This document shows positions 14,256-22,715 of a stretch of 64,000 nucleotides of DNA, piece after piece. Both the position numbers and the translations under genes were made by a program. Origin of the DNA: Streptomyces plumbidurans (GTDB lineage Bacteria; Actinomycetota; Actinomycetes; Streptomycetales; Streptomycetaceae); contig NZ_JAFJSY010000006.1 in assembly GCF_019857225.1 (NCBI RefSeq), positions 62,001 to 126,000 of the forward strand. The letters are read 5' to 3'. The notes under the pieces are model-generated. The model was given only the letters and a program-made list of their open reading frames with translations, was not told the DNA's origin and did no database searches. Within the stretch, counting starts at the first letter, position 1. Every line of letters begins with the position of its first letter.

Positions 14256-16475
14256 TCAGACGCCGGACGCGCCGGACACACCGGAGATGTCGGGGCCCCC
14301 GGGTCCGTCCGAACCCCCAGGTCTGTCCGAACCCCCTGGCCCCTCTGGCCCGTTGGCTTCATCAGACCCGTTGGCTCCATCAGCCCCATACGACCCGTCA
14401 GAACCATCGGCCCCGTGACCCGCCCCGCCCAACGCCCACGTCACCGCCTCGTCGGAGCCCAGCTCCCGTCCCGCGTCCACTGCCTCGGCGAAGCGGGCGT
14501 CGCCGAGGGAGGCGCGCAGGCGGCGTTCGTACTCACGGTGGAAGACCGTCCGGTCCGGGCGGCCGAGTTGCGGCAGGCCCGCCGTCAACCACAGGCGTCT
14601 GCTGACGCCCAGCAGACGGGCTGCGAGCTCGTCCTCGCCCTGCGCGGCCCGCGCGACCACCAGGAGGTCGGCGACCGCGGCGGCGCCGATCCGGTCGTGC
14701 ACCCGCCACTTGGCCGCCAGCGCCTCGCGCGCGGAGCGCACCGCCTCGTCCGGGTGGCCCAGACCGATCCCGGCGAGCGACACGAAGAAGTCACCCCAGG
14801 CCCGCATCCACAGCTCCCCGCGCTTGGCGCACTCGGCGCGCAGCCGCTCGGCGACCGCCGCGCACCGCTCGAACGCGGCCTGGCTCGCCAGCAGATACGC
14901 CTGTACGGCGAGGGTCAGCAGCTGGAAGAACTCGGCGCCGCCGTCGCCGGACGGCGCCTGGCGCACACTGCCGTACAGCACCGCCGAGCGCGCCGACTCG
15001 CCCCGTACGGCCAGGCTGGCTCCGGTCAGCGGCAGCGCGGGCACCGGCAGTCGGCGTTCCTCGGCGAGCCACACGTAGGCGGCGCTCACCGACTCGGCGG
15101 CCTCCAGGTCGTCCGGGACGACGGTGACCAGCCGGTGGGCCCACACGGCCAGGGTGTGCTCGGGTCCGCCGTCCTCGGGGGCGCGCCGCAGCGCCCGTTC
15201 CAGGTAGGTGCGGCCCTCCTCGGCGAACCCGCAGGCGAACCAGAAGAACCAGAGCGAGCCGGTGAGTTCCAGCGCCGTCTCGGGCTCGGCGGCGGTCAGG
15301 CACTGCTCGATCGCCAGCCGCAGATTGGCGTGCTCCGCCGTCAGCCGTTCGGACCACATGCGCTGGCCAGGTCCGAGCCACTCCGCCTCGCCCTGGCGGG
15401 CGATCCATCGGAAGTAGTCCCGGTGGCGCAGCCGGACCGCCTCCTGCTCACCCAGCCCGGCCAGCCACTCGGCGCCGAACGAGCGGACCGTGTCGAGCAT
15501 CCGGTAGCGCACCGCCGCGCCTTCACCGTCCATCGTGACAATGGACTTCTCGGTGAGGGAGGCGAGCAGACCGAGGATCTGCTCCGGGTCCAACGGGCCG
15601 CCGTGGCACACGAATTCGGCCGCCTCCACGTCCCAGCCGCCCGCGAACACCGACAGGCGCGCCCACAGCAGCCGCTCCAGCGGGGTGCACAGTTCATGGC
15701 TCCAGCCGATCGCGGTGCGCAGCGTCTGGTGGCGGGCGAGGCGCGGTCGGGCGTGCGAGACGAGCAGGTCGAAGCGTGAGTCCAGGCCCTCCAGGAGCCG
15801 GTGCAGGGGAAAGCCGCGCAGCCGTACGGCGGCCAGCTCCAGGGCCAGCGGAATGCCGTCCAGGCGGGCGCAGATGGCGGCCACGTCGGCACGGTTGGCA
15901 TCGGTGAGAGTGAACGACGGCACCGCCGCCACCGCTCGTGCGGTGAACAGCGCCACCGCGTCGTCGCGTTCGCCCAGCGGCAGCGGTGCCACGGTCAGCA
16001 GATGCTCGCCCGGCACCCCGAACTGCTGCCGGCTGGTGGCCAGAATCCGCAACTCCGCGACGTTGGCGAGAAGTTCCTGCACGACGCGCGCGCATTCGTC
16101 CAGCACATGCTCGCAGGTGTCCAGGACCAGCAGTACGGGTGCCCCGGCGAGATGTTCGCAGACCGCCTGCAGAAGGGGCCGCAGTGTCTGCTCGGTCAGC
16201 CGGGTCGCCTGGGCCACCGTGTTGGTCAGCAGGTCCGGATCACGCAGCTCCGACAGCTCCACCAGCCACACCCCGCCCGGGAAGGCGGCCTTGGCGGCGT
16301 GCGCGGACCGCAGGGCGAGGCGGGACTTGCCGACCCCGGCCGGCCCCGTCAGTGTCACCAGTCGCTCCGCCCCCAACAGCTCCGTGATCCGGGTGAGTTC
16401 GAGCCTGCGGCCGACAAAGACGTTCGCCTCGGCGGGAAGGTTGCCGATCCTGCCGCCCTGTACAGAGGCCGCCAT
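14256..16475 (-). CDS. STAND (NB-ARC/AAA) ATPase, AfsR/LuxR-like without DNA-binding domain
   Basis: The 739-residue protein begins with ANVFVGRRLELTRITELLG and a P-loop GPAGVGKSRLALR near 45-57, Walker B VLLVLDTCEHVLDEC, and the GIPLALELAAVRLRG motif of signalling ATPases; a helical TPR-like region follows to about 680. Relatives usually end in a LuxR helix-turn-helix; here the last 60 residues are a Gly/Ser/Asp/Pro tail of short repeats (GADGSDGSYGADGANGSDEA). So it may act through protein contacts, or be a truncated regulator. ATG 16475 follows GAGGGG. It is divergent from the MEDS-STAS gene. Confidence 0.9.
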   Translation of the reverse strand: MAASVQGGRIGNLPAEANVFVGRRLELTRITELLGAERLVTLTGPAGVGKSRLALRSAHAAKAAFPGGVWLVELSELRDPDLLTNTVAQATRLTEQTLRPLLQAVCEHLAGAPVLLVLDTCEHVLDECARVVQELLANVAELRILATSRQQFGVPGEHLLTVAPLPLGERDDAVALFTARAVAAVPSFTLTDANRADVAAICARLDGIPLALELAAVRLRGFPLHRLLEGLDSRFDLLVSHARPRLARHQTLRTAIGWSHELCTPLERLLWARLSVFAGGWDVEAAEFVCHGGPLDPEQILGLLASLTEKSIVTMDGEGAAVRYRMLDTVRSFGAEWLAGLGEQEAVRLRHRDYFRWIARQGEAEWLGPGQRMWSERLTAEHANLRLAIEQCLTAAEPETALELTGSLWFFWFACGFAEEGRTYLERALRRAPEDGGPEHTLAVWAHRLVTVVPDDLEAAESVSAAYVWLAEERRLPVPALPLTGASLAVRGESARSAVLYGSVRQAPSGDGGAEFFQLLTLAVQAYLLASQAAFERCAAVAERLRAECAKRGELWMRAWGDFFVSLAGIGLGHPDEAVRSAREALAAKWRVHDRIGAAAVADLLVVARAAQGEDELAARLLGVSRRLWLTAGLPQLGRPDRTVFHREYERRLRASLGDARFAEAVDAGRELGSDEAVTWALGGAGHGADGSDGSYGADGANGSDEANGPEGPGGSDRPGGSDGPGGPDISGVSGASGV
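14262..14416 (-). repeat. Low-complexity repeat encoding the tail of the STAND ATPase
   Basis: On the minus strand the DNA repeats short GGNTCNGAC/GGNGC-like units, translating as GADGS, GSDEAN, GGSDRPGGSDGPGG. The unit length stays a multiple of three, so the frame is kept. It replaces the position where a LuxR helix-turn-helix is usually found. Confidence 0.7.
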
Positions 16476-16579
16476 CGTCCCCCCTCACCCGGAACCGATG
16501 GCGGACACGATAACCCCTCACGGCGAGCCTGTTTCGGGCGTAGCTTGGAAGCGGTCCGTCCACCGAGGGAGGTAGGGGG

Positions 16580-17485
16580 ATGGCCGCCGTACCGCTCCGC
16601 AGGACCGTGGGTCAGATGCGTCAGGGAGACCACTTCCTCCTCGGCTACGACACGGACGAAGAGCGCGACACCGTTCTGGCGTCGTTCCTGCTCGACGGTC
16701 TCGCCAGCGGACAGCGGGGGCTCGTGCTGACCCCTGCCGACGTGCCGGGCCAGGTCGCTTTGTCGTTCCTGGAGGCGTACGGCTGCCGGGTCGACGAGGA
16801 ACTCGCGCAGGGGCGGCTGTGCGTCGATCCGCATCTGGCGAACCCGCAGGGGCTGTGGGATCTGGACGAGGTGATCCGGCGTGAGGCGCGCCGCGCCGTC
16901 GGCGACGGCTTCCTCGGCCTGCGCGTCTGCGCGGAGAGCCTGCGCTCCCTGGCCGGCAAGGAGCTCAAGACGCTCCACGACAGCGAGTTGCTGCTCGACC
17001 CCGTGTTCTCCTCCCTGCCGGTCCTCGGCATCTGCCAGTACGACCGCAGGATCTTCACGGACACCGAACTCGCCCGGATCACCGCGCTGCACCACGGCCG
17101 GGTCGGCGCCGACGACGTCTGGCGCGACGAGATCCTCACCATCAGCCGTACGTTCTCGCCCCCCGGCCTGGCCCTGGCCGGGGAGGTCGACGACACCAAC
17201 GTCACGGCCGTCGCCCGCGCCCTGCACGCCGAGACCGATCGGGCCAGGTCGCGCGCCGCGCCCCGCACCCATCTCGACCTGCGCGACCTGCGCTTCATCG
17301 ACGTCGGGGCGCTGCGGCTGCTGGCGTTCACCGCGCTGGGCCTGTACACGGCGGGCGGCACCCTCGAACTGGCGGGAGTGGCCCCGCACGTGCAGCGGGT
17401 GATGCGGGTGACCGGCTGGGACCGGGTGCCCGGCCTGCACATGGAACCGGCGCGGGCGCGCGGACCGGAAGGGGCGGAGCTGTGA
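16580..17485 (+). CDS. MEDS-domain sensor fused to a STAS domain
   Basis: The 301-residue protein starts with a MEDS domain (about 10-165): [20 protein letters not shown] resembles the bent RecA-like fold of DcmR sensors, and [15 protein letters not shown] is its characteristic C-terminal strand. A STAS domain follows (about 195-285; [20 protein letters not shown]), where the serine phosphorylated in anti-sigma antagonists would be expected near FIDVGAL but is replaced by Val/Gly. In Streptomyces such proteins are associated with partner-switching sigma control. ATG 16580 follows GGGAGGTAGGGGG. The signal is unknown. Confidence 0.9.
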   Translation: MAAVPLRRTVGQMRQGDHFLLGYDTDEERDTVLASFLLDGLASGQRGLVLTPADVPGQVALSFLEAYGCRVDEELAQGRLCVDPHLANPQGLWDLDEVIRREARRAVGDGFLGLRVCAESLRSLAGKELKTLHDSELLLDPVFSSLPVLGICQYDRRIFTDTELARITALHHGRVGADDVWRDEILTISRTFSPPGLALAGEVDDTNVTAVARALHAETDRARSRAAPRTHLDLRDLRFIDVGALRLLAFTALGLYTAGGTLELAGVAPHVQRVMRVTGWDRVPGLHMEPARARGPEGAEL

Positions 17486-17533
17486 CCTGCTCCCGTCCAT
17501 CCCGCGGCTTCGCCGTCGGCGCCCGGGGTGTGC

Positions 17534-18277
17534 TCAGCCCGCCGAGGGGAGGGTGAACTCGTAGACCAGGGCGTCCGGTTGGGCGTCCACGACGAGGTCC
17601 GTGATCTCCAGCGGCCGTGCGTACTGGTCGTGCACGCGCCGGGTGACCCGCACCGATGGCGTGTCCGCGAGCGGGGTGATGGTGTCCCGGTGGTGGAGTG
17701 TCAGACCGGCCCTGCGCATCCAGTCGTAGGCGCGCCGCAGTTGGGCCGAGGCGGCGCCGTCGGCGCGGTCGCGGTAGCGGGCCAGCTCCTCGACCTCCGC
17801 CAGGGCCACGGCGGAGAAGGAGGTCACGGCGGTGCGGCGGCCCCGGCCGTCGGCGGCGGCCGATTCGTAGCGGTGCACCAGGGTGGGGCGGTGCGGGGCG
17901 AGTCCGAGGACCTCGGCGTGCTCCGGCGGGGGAGTCTCCCAGCTGACCCGGGCCCGGTCGAGGGCGCCGGGATCGGCGGCCCGGACGCCGACCGGGAAGC
18001 TCAGCGAGGTGGGGCTCTCCAGCGGCAGCCCCGGCAGGGTGGCGTGGCTGCCCCGCCGGTCGGTGGCGACCAGACCGTCCCGGCGCAGTACCTCCAGCGC
18101 CTGCCGGACGGTCTCCCGGCTGACGCCGAAGTGTCCGGCCAACTGCCGCTCGGCGGGCAGCCGTTCGCCGGGCGGGACGGTCCCGTCGCGCAGCTCGCCG
18201 AGCAGCTGCGTCGCGACGCGCCAGTACAGCGGTTGCCCTTCGGGGAGGGGACGGTCGTGCGGGGTGGTGCGGTCCAT
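17534..18277 (-). CDS. GntR-family regulator, HutC (UTRA) subfamily
   Basis: The 247-residue protein has a GntR winged helix at about 15-80 (PLYWRVATQLLGELRDGTVP, GVSRETVRQALEVLRRDGLV) and a C-terminal UTRA sensing domain (about 95-240). HutC-type members include DasR and sense sugar phosphates or related metabolites. ATG 18277 follows AGGAGG. A palindrome TGGTCTAAACCA 65 bp upstream fits the HutC operator type and is probably autoregulatory. The serine hydrolase upstream on the same strand ends 131 bp away and is a possible target. The effector is unknown. Confidence 0.9.
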   Translation of the reverse strand: MDRTTPHDRPLPEGQPLYWRVATQLLGELRDGTVPPGERLPAERQLAGHFGVSRETVRQALEVLRRDGLVATDRRGSHATLPGLPLESPTSLSFPVGVRAADPGALDRARVSWETPPPEHAEVLGLAPHRPTLVHRYESAAADGRGRRTAVTSFSAVALAEVEELARYRDRADGAASAQLRRAYDWMRRAGLTLHHRDTITPLADTPSVRVTRRVHDQYARPLEITDLVVDAQPDALVYEFTLPSAG

Positions 18278-18341
18278 GCCGCGCCTCCTGTTGGTGACGT
18301 GCCGTAGCCGTGCGGACTCGATGCGCCACCAGATCTAGCAT

Positions 18342-18353
18342 TGGTCTAAACCA
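18342..18353 (-). promoter_or_regulatory. HutC/DasR-type palindrome upstream of the GntR gene
   Basis: TGGTCTAAACCA has TGGT/ACCA outer arms and differs from the dre core TGGTCTAGACCA at one base. It lies 65 bp before the GntR ATG. It may be read by that regulator, by DasR, or by both. Confidence 0.6.
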
Positions 18354-18407
18354 CGAGGGAAGACCGGCTTGCGGGTTCGGCCGAAACCGGCCTGCCCGGC
18401 ATGTTTC

Positions 18408-19574
18408 TCACAGCGCGCCGTAGAGCGCGTCGATCAGGGCCATCTTGCGTGGGTCGTCCGCGATATGAGGCCCCATCCGGTTCATCACGTACCCCAGGGA
18501 CACCCCCGCCTCCGGGTCGGCGAGGCCGCAGGAGCCGCCGAAGCCGTCGTGTCCGAAAGCGCGCGGGTTGGGTCCGTAGGAGCCGTGCGGGCCGCTCAGC
18601 CAGAGCCCGAGTGCCACCTCCGTGTCGCCCCCGAGCCCGGCGCCGAGCACCAGGTCGCGGCAGCTGCCCTGTCCCTCGCGCACCCGCTCGGCCGCCTCGG
18701 GGGACAGGATGCGGTGGCCGTCGTAGGAGCCGCCGCCCGCGAAGATGCCGTAGAGCGCGGCGACCGCTCTTGCCGTGCCGTGGCCGTTCGCGGCCGGGAT
18801 CTCGGCGGCCCGCCACTCGGCCGTGTTCGCCTCCCTCGCGCCCACCACCGGATTGGCCAGCGCCGCGAGTGCCGGCGGCGTCAACTGTGCGAAGGCGGCG
18901 GCCTGTTCACTGCTGGAGGCGGCAGGAGGGCGCACCAGCTCCGCCGCCCGGCCGGCCTCCTTCTGGGGCAGCCCGATGCGGAAGTCGATCCCGAGCGGCC
19001 CGGTCACCTCCTGCTCCAGGAAGGCCCCCGGCAGCAGTCCGGAGACCCGCCGGACGACCTCCCCGACCAGAAAGCCGAACGTGAGCGCGTGATACCCGGA
19101 CTGCGTCCCGGGCTCCCACCACGGCTCCGTCGCCGCGAGCCGTCGTGTCGTGCACTCCCAGTCGTAGAGCTGCTGGAGCGAGTGCGGTTCGCGCAGGCCG
19201 GACAGTCCCGCGCGGTGCGACAGCAGATGCCGTACGAGGATCTTGTCCTTGCCGGCCGCGGCGAACTCGGGCCAGTAGCGCGCCACCGGCGCGTCGAGGT
19301 CGAGCAGGCCCCGGTCGACGAGGATGTGGGCGCACAGCGCGGTCGGCCCCTTGGACGTGGACCACACATTGACCAGCGTGTCGCGCTCCCAGGGCCGGGT
19401 CCGGGCCGCGTCGGCCCAGCCGCCCCACAGATCCACCACGACCTCGCCGCCGATGTCGACGGTGACCGCGGCGCCGAGTTCCCCGCGGTCGCGGAAATTC
19501 TCCTCCAGCGCCGTCCGCACCGCCGTGAACCGCTCGTCGCAGTGACCGTGCACCACCGGCTCGCGCTGCGCCAT
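18408..19574 (-). CDS. Serine hydrolase, beta-lactamase/EstB esterase family
   Basis: The 388-residue protein has the class-C-like beta-lactamase fold. The nucleophile motif SxxK is STSK (Ser72-Lys75), and the tyrosine motif falls near SGYHALTFGFLVGEV; a KTG equivalent is HDGFGGSCGLAD. Such intracellular forms are commonly carboxylesterases rather than penicillin-binding enzymes; no signal peptide is present. ATG 19574 follows GGAGGG. A 12 bp palindrome typical of TetR operators lies 81 bp upstream. The substrate is unknown. Confidence 0.9.
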   Translation of the reverse strand: MAQREPVVHGHCDERFTAVRTALEENFRDRGELGAAVTVDIGGEVVVDLWGGWADAARTRPWERDTLVNVWSTSKGPTALCAHILVDRGLLDLDAPVARYWPEFAAAGKDKILVRHLLSHRAGLSGLREPHSLQQLYDWECTTRRLAATEPWWEPGTQSGYHALTFGFLVGEVVRRVSGLLPGAFLEQEVTGPLGIDFRIGLPQKEAGRAAELVRPPAASSSEQAAAFAQLTPPALAALANPVVGAREANTAEWRAAEIPAANGHGTARAVAALYGIFAGGGSYDGHRILSPEAAERVREGQGSCRDLVLGAGLGGDTEVALGLWLSGPHGSYGPNPRAFGHDGFGGSCGLADPEAGVSLGYVMNRMGPHIADDPRKMALIDALYGAL

Positions 19575-19654
19575 GAAGCCCTCCGTCGTCCGTTCTGACG
19601 TCGTCCGCCCTGAGCCCGGACCGCGGCACTGCGGCCTGGGCGATGACGAACGTA

Positions 19655-19666
19655 CCGACTGGTCGG
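19655..19666 (-). promoter_or_regulatory. CCGAC-TG-GTCGG palindrome upstream of the serine hydrolase
   Basis: Perfect 5 bp arms around TG, within TACCGACTGGTCGGAC. Sequences of this form are frequent TetR-family operators. No TetR gene is adjacent, so the regulator would act from elsewhere. Confidence 0.35.
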
Positions 19667-19679
19667 ACTGGAGGGAAGG

Positions 19680-20090
19680 TCACAGCAGGAAGAGCCTTCC
19701 GGCCACGTCCCGGTCGCCGTCGGCCGTGTGCCAGTAGTCGCGGCTCTCGACCGCCAGGCCGGTGTCGTCGAACCGCACGAGGACGCAGCCCGCGAGGACC
19801 GACGCGGTGCCGTCCTCGGTGTCCTCGGCCCGCACCCGGAACTCGGCCGCGGCCAGACCGTTCCGGCCGACCAGCGGTGGCGAGAACCGGACGTCCCTCA
19901 CCCGCTCCCGCTCGAACGACCACCGCAGGTAGGCGGTGAGTTCCGCCCGGCCCCGGTGCGGTTCGCGGAACGGCATGGAGCGGTGGACGCAGTCCTCGGC
20001 GTACAGCTCCAGCAGCCCGTCCACGTCGTGCGCCGCCCAGGCCCGTTCCCAGACCCGGACGAAGCGCTCGGCGGCCACGGAGGTCTCCAT
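19680..20090 (-). CDS. SnoaL-like / NTF2-fold protein
   Basis: The 136-residue protein starts RFVRVWERAWAAHDVDGLLE and LYAEDCVHRSMPF, the characteristic helix and strand of SnoaL_2 proteins, and ends with a sheet (VLVRFDDTGLAVESRDYWH). The conserved YAEDC/ESRDYW pattern is common to uncharacterised actinobacterial members thought to be small cyclases, isomerases or binding proteins. It starts 19 bp after the esterase stop, so they form an operon. No function can be assigned beyond fold. Confidence 0.88.
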   Translation of the reverse strand: METSVAAERFVRVWERAWAAHDVDGLLELYAEDCVHRSMPFREPHRGRAELTAYLRWSFERERVRDVRFSPPLVGRNGLAAAEFRVRAEDTEDGTASVLAGCVLVRFDDTGLAVESRDYWHTADGDRDVAGRLFLL

Positions 20091-20109
20091 GCGCGGCTCC
20101 TCGGGCGTG

Positions 20110-21078
20110 TCAGACGTACGACCGCAGCCAGGCCAGCTTGGCCGCCTCCTGGTGGGGCCCGCCGCCCTCGTGGTCGTTGAAGTCGTACACCTCGATCGTC
20201 TTGTCGTCGTGCGCCCAGGCGTTGAAGGCGGCGAAGACCGTGGAGGGCGGGCAGGTCTGGTCCTCCAGGCCCGCCGAGAACAGGGCGGCGGCGCGGCCGC
20301 GCGCGGCGAAGTGGACGCCGTCGAAATAGGACAGGGTGCGCAGGGCGTCCTCGGTGCGGCCGCGGTGCGTCTTGAGGAAGAGCCCGATCTCGCGGTAGGG
20401 GTGGCGGTCGGTCAGGGTCGCCGCACGCGGGTAGTCGCACAGGAACGGCACGTCCGGTGCGACCGCCGTGAGGTCCGGGACCAGACCGCCCACGGCGATC
20501 GTGATGCCGCCGCCCTGACTGGCGCCGAGCGCGACCGTGCGGGACGCATCCGTCAGCGGGTGCGAACGGGCCGCCTCCACCGCACGCACCGCGTCCGTGA
20601 ACACCCGGCGGTAGTAGTAGTTCTCGGGCGCGTCGATGCCGCGGGTCATGAAACCGGGGTAGGCGGGCGCGCCGCCCACCGGATCCGGGGTACCGCCGCC
20701 CCCGCCCCATGCGCTGCCCTGCCCGCGCGTGTCCATCACGAAGTGGGCCCGGCCGGTCGACGCCCACAGCAGATGCTCGTGCGGCAGACCGCGCCCGCCG
20801 CCGTAGCCGATGAACTCCACGACCAGCGGCAGCGGTTCCTCGGTGCCCGCGGGCAGCGTCAGCCAGCCCTTCACCGGGTGCCCGCCGAACCCCGCGAACG
20901 TCACGTCGTACACGTCCACCGTCGTCAGGCCGGTGTCGACCGGGTCGAAACGGGCGTCCAGGTCGTGCTCTCGCGCTTCTTGAAGGGTCTTGGACCAGAA
21001 CGCGTCGAAGTCCTCGGGCTCGGTGGACACACTGCGGTACTCGCGCAACTCGTCCAGCGGAAGGTCGAACAGGGCCAT
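20110..21078 (-). CDS. Acetyl-xylan esterase / cephalosporin-C deacetylase family (AXE1, CE7)
   Basis: The 322-residue protein matches CE7 in length and layout: FDLPLDELREYR at the start, RGQGSAW near 118-124, nucleophile GASQGG (Ser187), the YFDGVHFAARGRAAALFSAG region before the catalytic Asp, and a final His in NDHEGGG. CE7 enzymes remove acetyl groups from xylo-oligosaccharides and cephalosporin C inside the cell. No signal peptide is visible, in keeping with that. ATG 21078 follows AAAGGCGG. A SnoaL-like gene follows in the same operon. Confidence 0.92.
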   Translation of the reverse strand: MALFDLPLDELREYRSVSTEPEDFDAFWSKTLQEAREHDLDARFDPVDTGLTTVDVYDVTFAGFGGHPVKGWLTLPAGTEEPLPLVVEFIGYGGGRGLPHEHLLWASTGRAHFVMDTRGQGSAWGGGGGTPDPVGGAPAYPGFMTRGIDAPENYYYRRVFTDAVRAVEAARSHPLTDASRTVALGASQGGGITIAVGGLVPDLTAVAPDVPFLCDYPRAATLTDRHPYREIGLFLKTHRGRTEDALRTLSYFDGVHFAARGRAAALFSAGLEDQTCPPSTVFAAFNAWAHDDKTIEVYDFNDHEGGGPHQEAAKLAWLRSYV

Positions 21079-21192
21079 CTAGGACCGCCTTTGGGAGAAG
21101 CCAGTGCGGAGACGGTGCGGATGATCACACCGTACGTGCGTGGTCCAGCTACCCGCCAGACCCTGGTGAATGCCCGTGTCACCCGGCGGGCG

Positions 21193-21777
21193 TCACGCCC
21201 GGCGCCGGGTCCACTCCGGTTCGGTCCTGGCCCACTCCCGCTCCCATTCGAGCATTCGGTGATTGGTGGCCACGCGGTTGACGATCGCGTTCGCGAGGAG
21301 CACCACTCCCACGGCGCCGCCGGTGGCGGTCACGCCGATGGTCAGGGTGTGCTGCCAGATCGCGGTGCCGTCGGGCGGCGGCGGGACGGCCCTGCCCCGG
21401 GAGTCGAGCCAGAGGGCGACGGTGTCGCCGTGCCGGGTGCCCGCCGGGACGCGTGCGTTCGTGGTGTGCGTGCCGGTGACGGGGTCCTTCCAGCGCACGT
21501 CCACACGGTAGGAGTGCTGCCGTCCGCCCTGCACGGCGGGCAGCTGCTCGGGGGCCTTGCCGACGACCTCGGCCCGTACGCGATGCCGCTCGGCGCGCTG
21601 CGCCGCGGCGATGCCCTGCGCCTCGTCATGGGCCCACCAGGCCGCCAGCACTCCCGCCAGCGGCGCACCCACGAACATCAGGACCGCGACGGCCAGCGCC
21701 GTCCATGCCGCGATCACGTCGGAGCGGCGCCGCAGCGGATTGTGCCGCCAGCGCCAGCCGCGCACCTGGGTACGCAT
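21193..21777 (-). CDS. Rv1733c-like two-TM membrane protein
   Basis: The 194-residue protein begins GWRWRHNPLRRRSDVIAAWT, the signature shared with Rv1733c-type proteins, then a membrane helix (AVAVLMFVGAPLAGVLAAWW), an extracellular domain of about 100 residues (YRVDVRWKDPVTGTHTTNA), and a second helix (TLTIGVTATGGAVGVVLLAN). It is a paralogue of 40577-41164. Function is unknown; in Mycobacterium the family belongs to the dormancy regulon. ATG 21777 follows GAGGAGG and is preferred over longer frames lacking a ribosome site. Confidence 0.88.
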   Translation of the reverse strand: MRTQVRGWRWRHNPLRRRSDVIAAWTALAVAVLMFVGAPLAGVLAAWWAHDEAQGIAAAQRAERHRVRAEVVGKAPEQLPAVQGGRQHSYRVDVRWKDPVTGTHTTNARVPAGTRHGDTVALWLDSRGRAVPPPPDGTAIWQHTLTIGVTATGGAVGVVLLANAIVNRVATNHRMLEWEREWARTEPEWTRRRA

Positions 21778-21959
21778 GTCGACCTCCTCGCCGTCACCGA
21801 AGCCGGAGGGGCCGTAACCTTTTCGGGTTCGTATTGTCCCTCCGTTCGGTGTATGTGCGCGAGTGCCCTCGGGGTCCGGGTACCCGGCGGGCCGGAGATC
21901 GCTCACCGCGAGAACGCGCCGATGCCGTGGTGTGCGCCACGCCGGCCCGACCTCTCCGG

Positions 21960-22715
21960 TCAGCCGAAGCGTTCGATGCGGATCCGGTCCACGGGCTGAC
22001 CGGCCCCGACGAGCAGCCGCGAGGCGTGCTCGGCGAAGGCGTTGGACCCGCACACATAGGCCTCCCACCCACCAGGAGGCCGCTCGGCCAGGAGCGGCGC
22101 CACATGTGCGGCCGCCATACGTCCCACGGGCACGCCTTCAGGGGCGCTCCGCGTGAACAGGGGTGTCGTCTCCGCGCCGAACTCCCGCGCGTAGATGAGC
22201 TCCTCGGGGCTGCGCGCGGACACCAGCAGCCGCAGAGGCACGTCCAGGCCGCGCGCCCGGTGGTGCCGCACCATCGACATCAGCGGTACGACCCCGGAGC
22301 CGGCCCCGACGAGCAGCGCGGGCCGGTCGCCCGGCCAGGCGAAGAAGCCGCTCAGCGGGCCGCGCACCTCGACCCGGTCGCCGGGCCTGGCCGTCTTGTG
22401 GAACCAGCCCGAGACCTCGCCGTCCGGCACCCGGTCCAGGGTCACTTCGAGATGCCCCCGGTCGTCGGGGGCGGACGCGATCGAATAGTGCCGCTGGGCC
22501 GTGTACCCGTCCGCGGCGGTCAGCCGCAGCAGCAGGTGCTGGCCGGGCAGATGCCCCGCCCAGCCGGGCACCGCGAACCGGAAGGTGGCCGCGTGCGGGG
22601 TCTCCCGGCGGATCTCGGTGAGCGTGGCCGTGTGCCACCGCGCGGCGGCCTGGTCGCTCACGGGGACACGGCCGGGCACGGCGAAGCGCCTTGCGGGTGT
22701 GTACGTCTCAGTCAC
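21960..22715 (-). CDS. Ferredoxin-reductase-type FAD/NAD(P) oxidoreductase
   Basis: The 251-residue protein has the FNR fold: FAD-binding RHYSIASAPDD (RxYS) near 90-100, the GxGxGxxP-type nucleotide motif LLVGAGSGVVPLMSMVRH, and YVCGSNAFAEHASRLL near the end. It lacks a 2Fe-2S domain. GTG 22715 overlaps the preceding sulfite-oxidase-like gene by 8 bp, so it is probably the reductase partner that delivers electrons to or from the molybdenum enzyme. Cytoplasmic. Confidence 0.9.
   Translation of the reverse strand: MTETYTPARRFAVPGRVPVSDQAAARWHTATLTEIRRETPHAATFRFAVPGWAGHLPGQHLLLRLTAADGYTAQRHYSIASAPDDRGHLEVTLDRVPDGEVSGWFHKTARPGDRVEVRGPLSGFFAWPGDRPALLVGAGSGVVPLMSMVRHHRARGLDVPLRLLVSARSPEELIYAREFGAETTPLFTRSAPEGVPVGRMAAAHVAPLLAERPPGGWEAYVCGSNAFAEHASRLLVGAGQPVDRIRIERFG

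Noticed and set aside
14415..15779. Plus-strand frame of 454 codons opposite the STAND ATPase
   Set aside because: Shadow of the minus-strand gene, which has P-loop and Walker B motifs.
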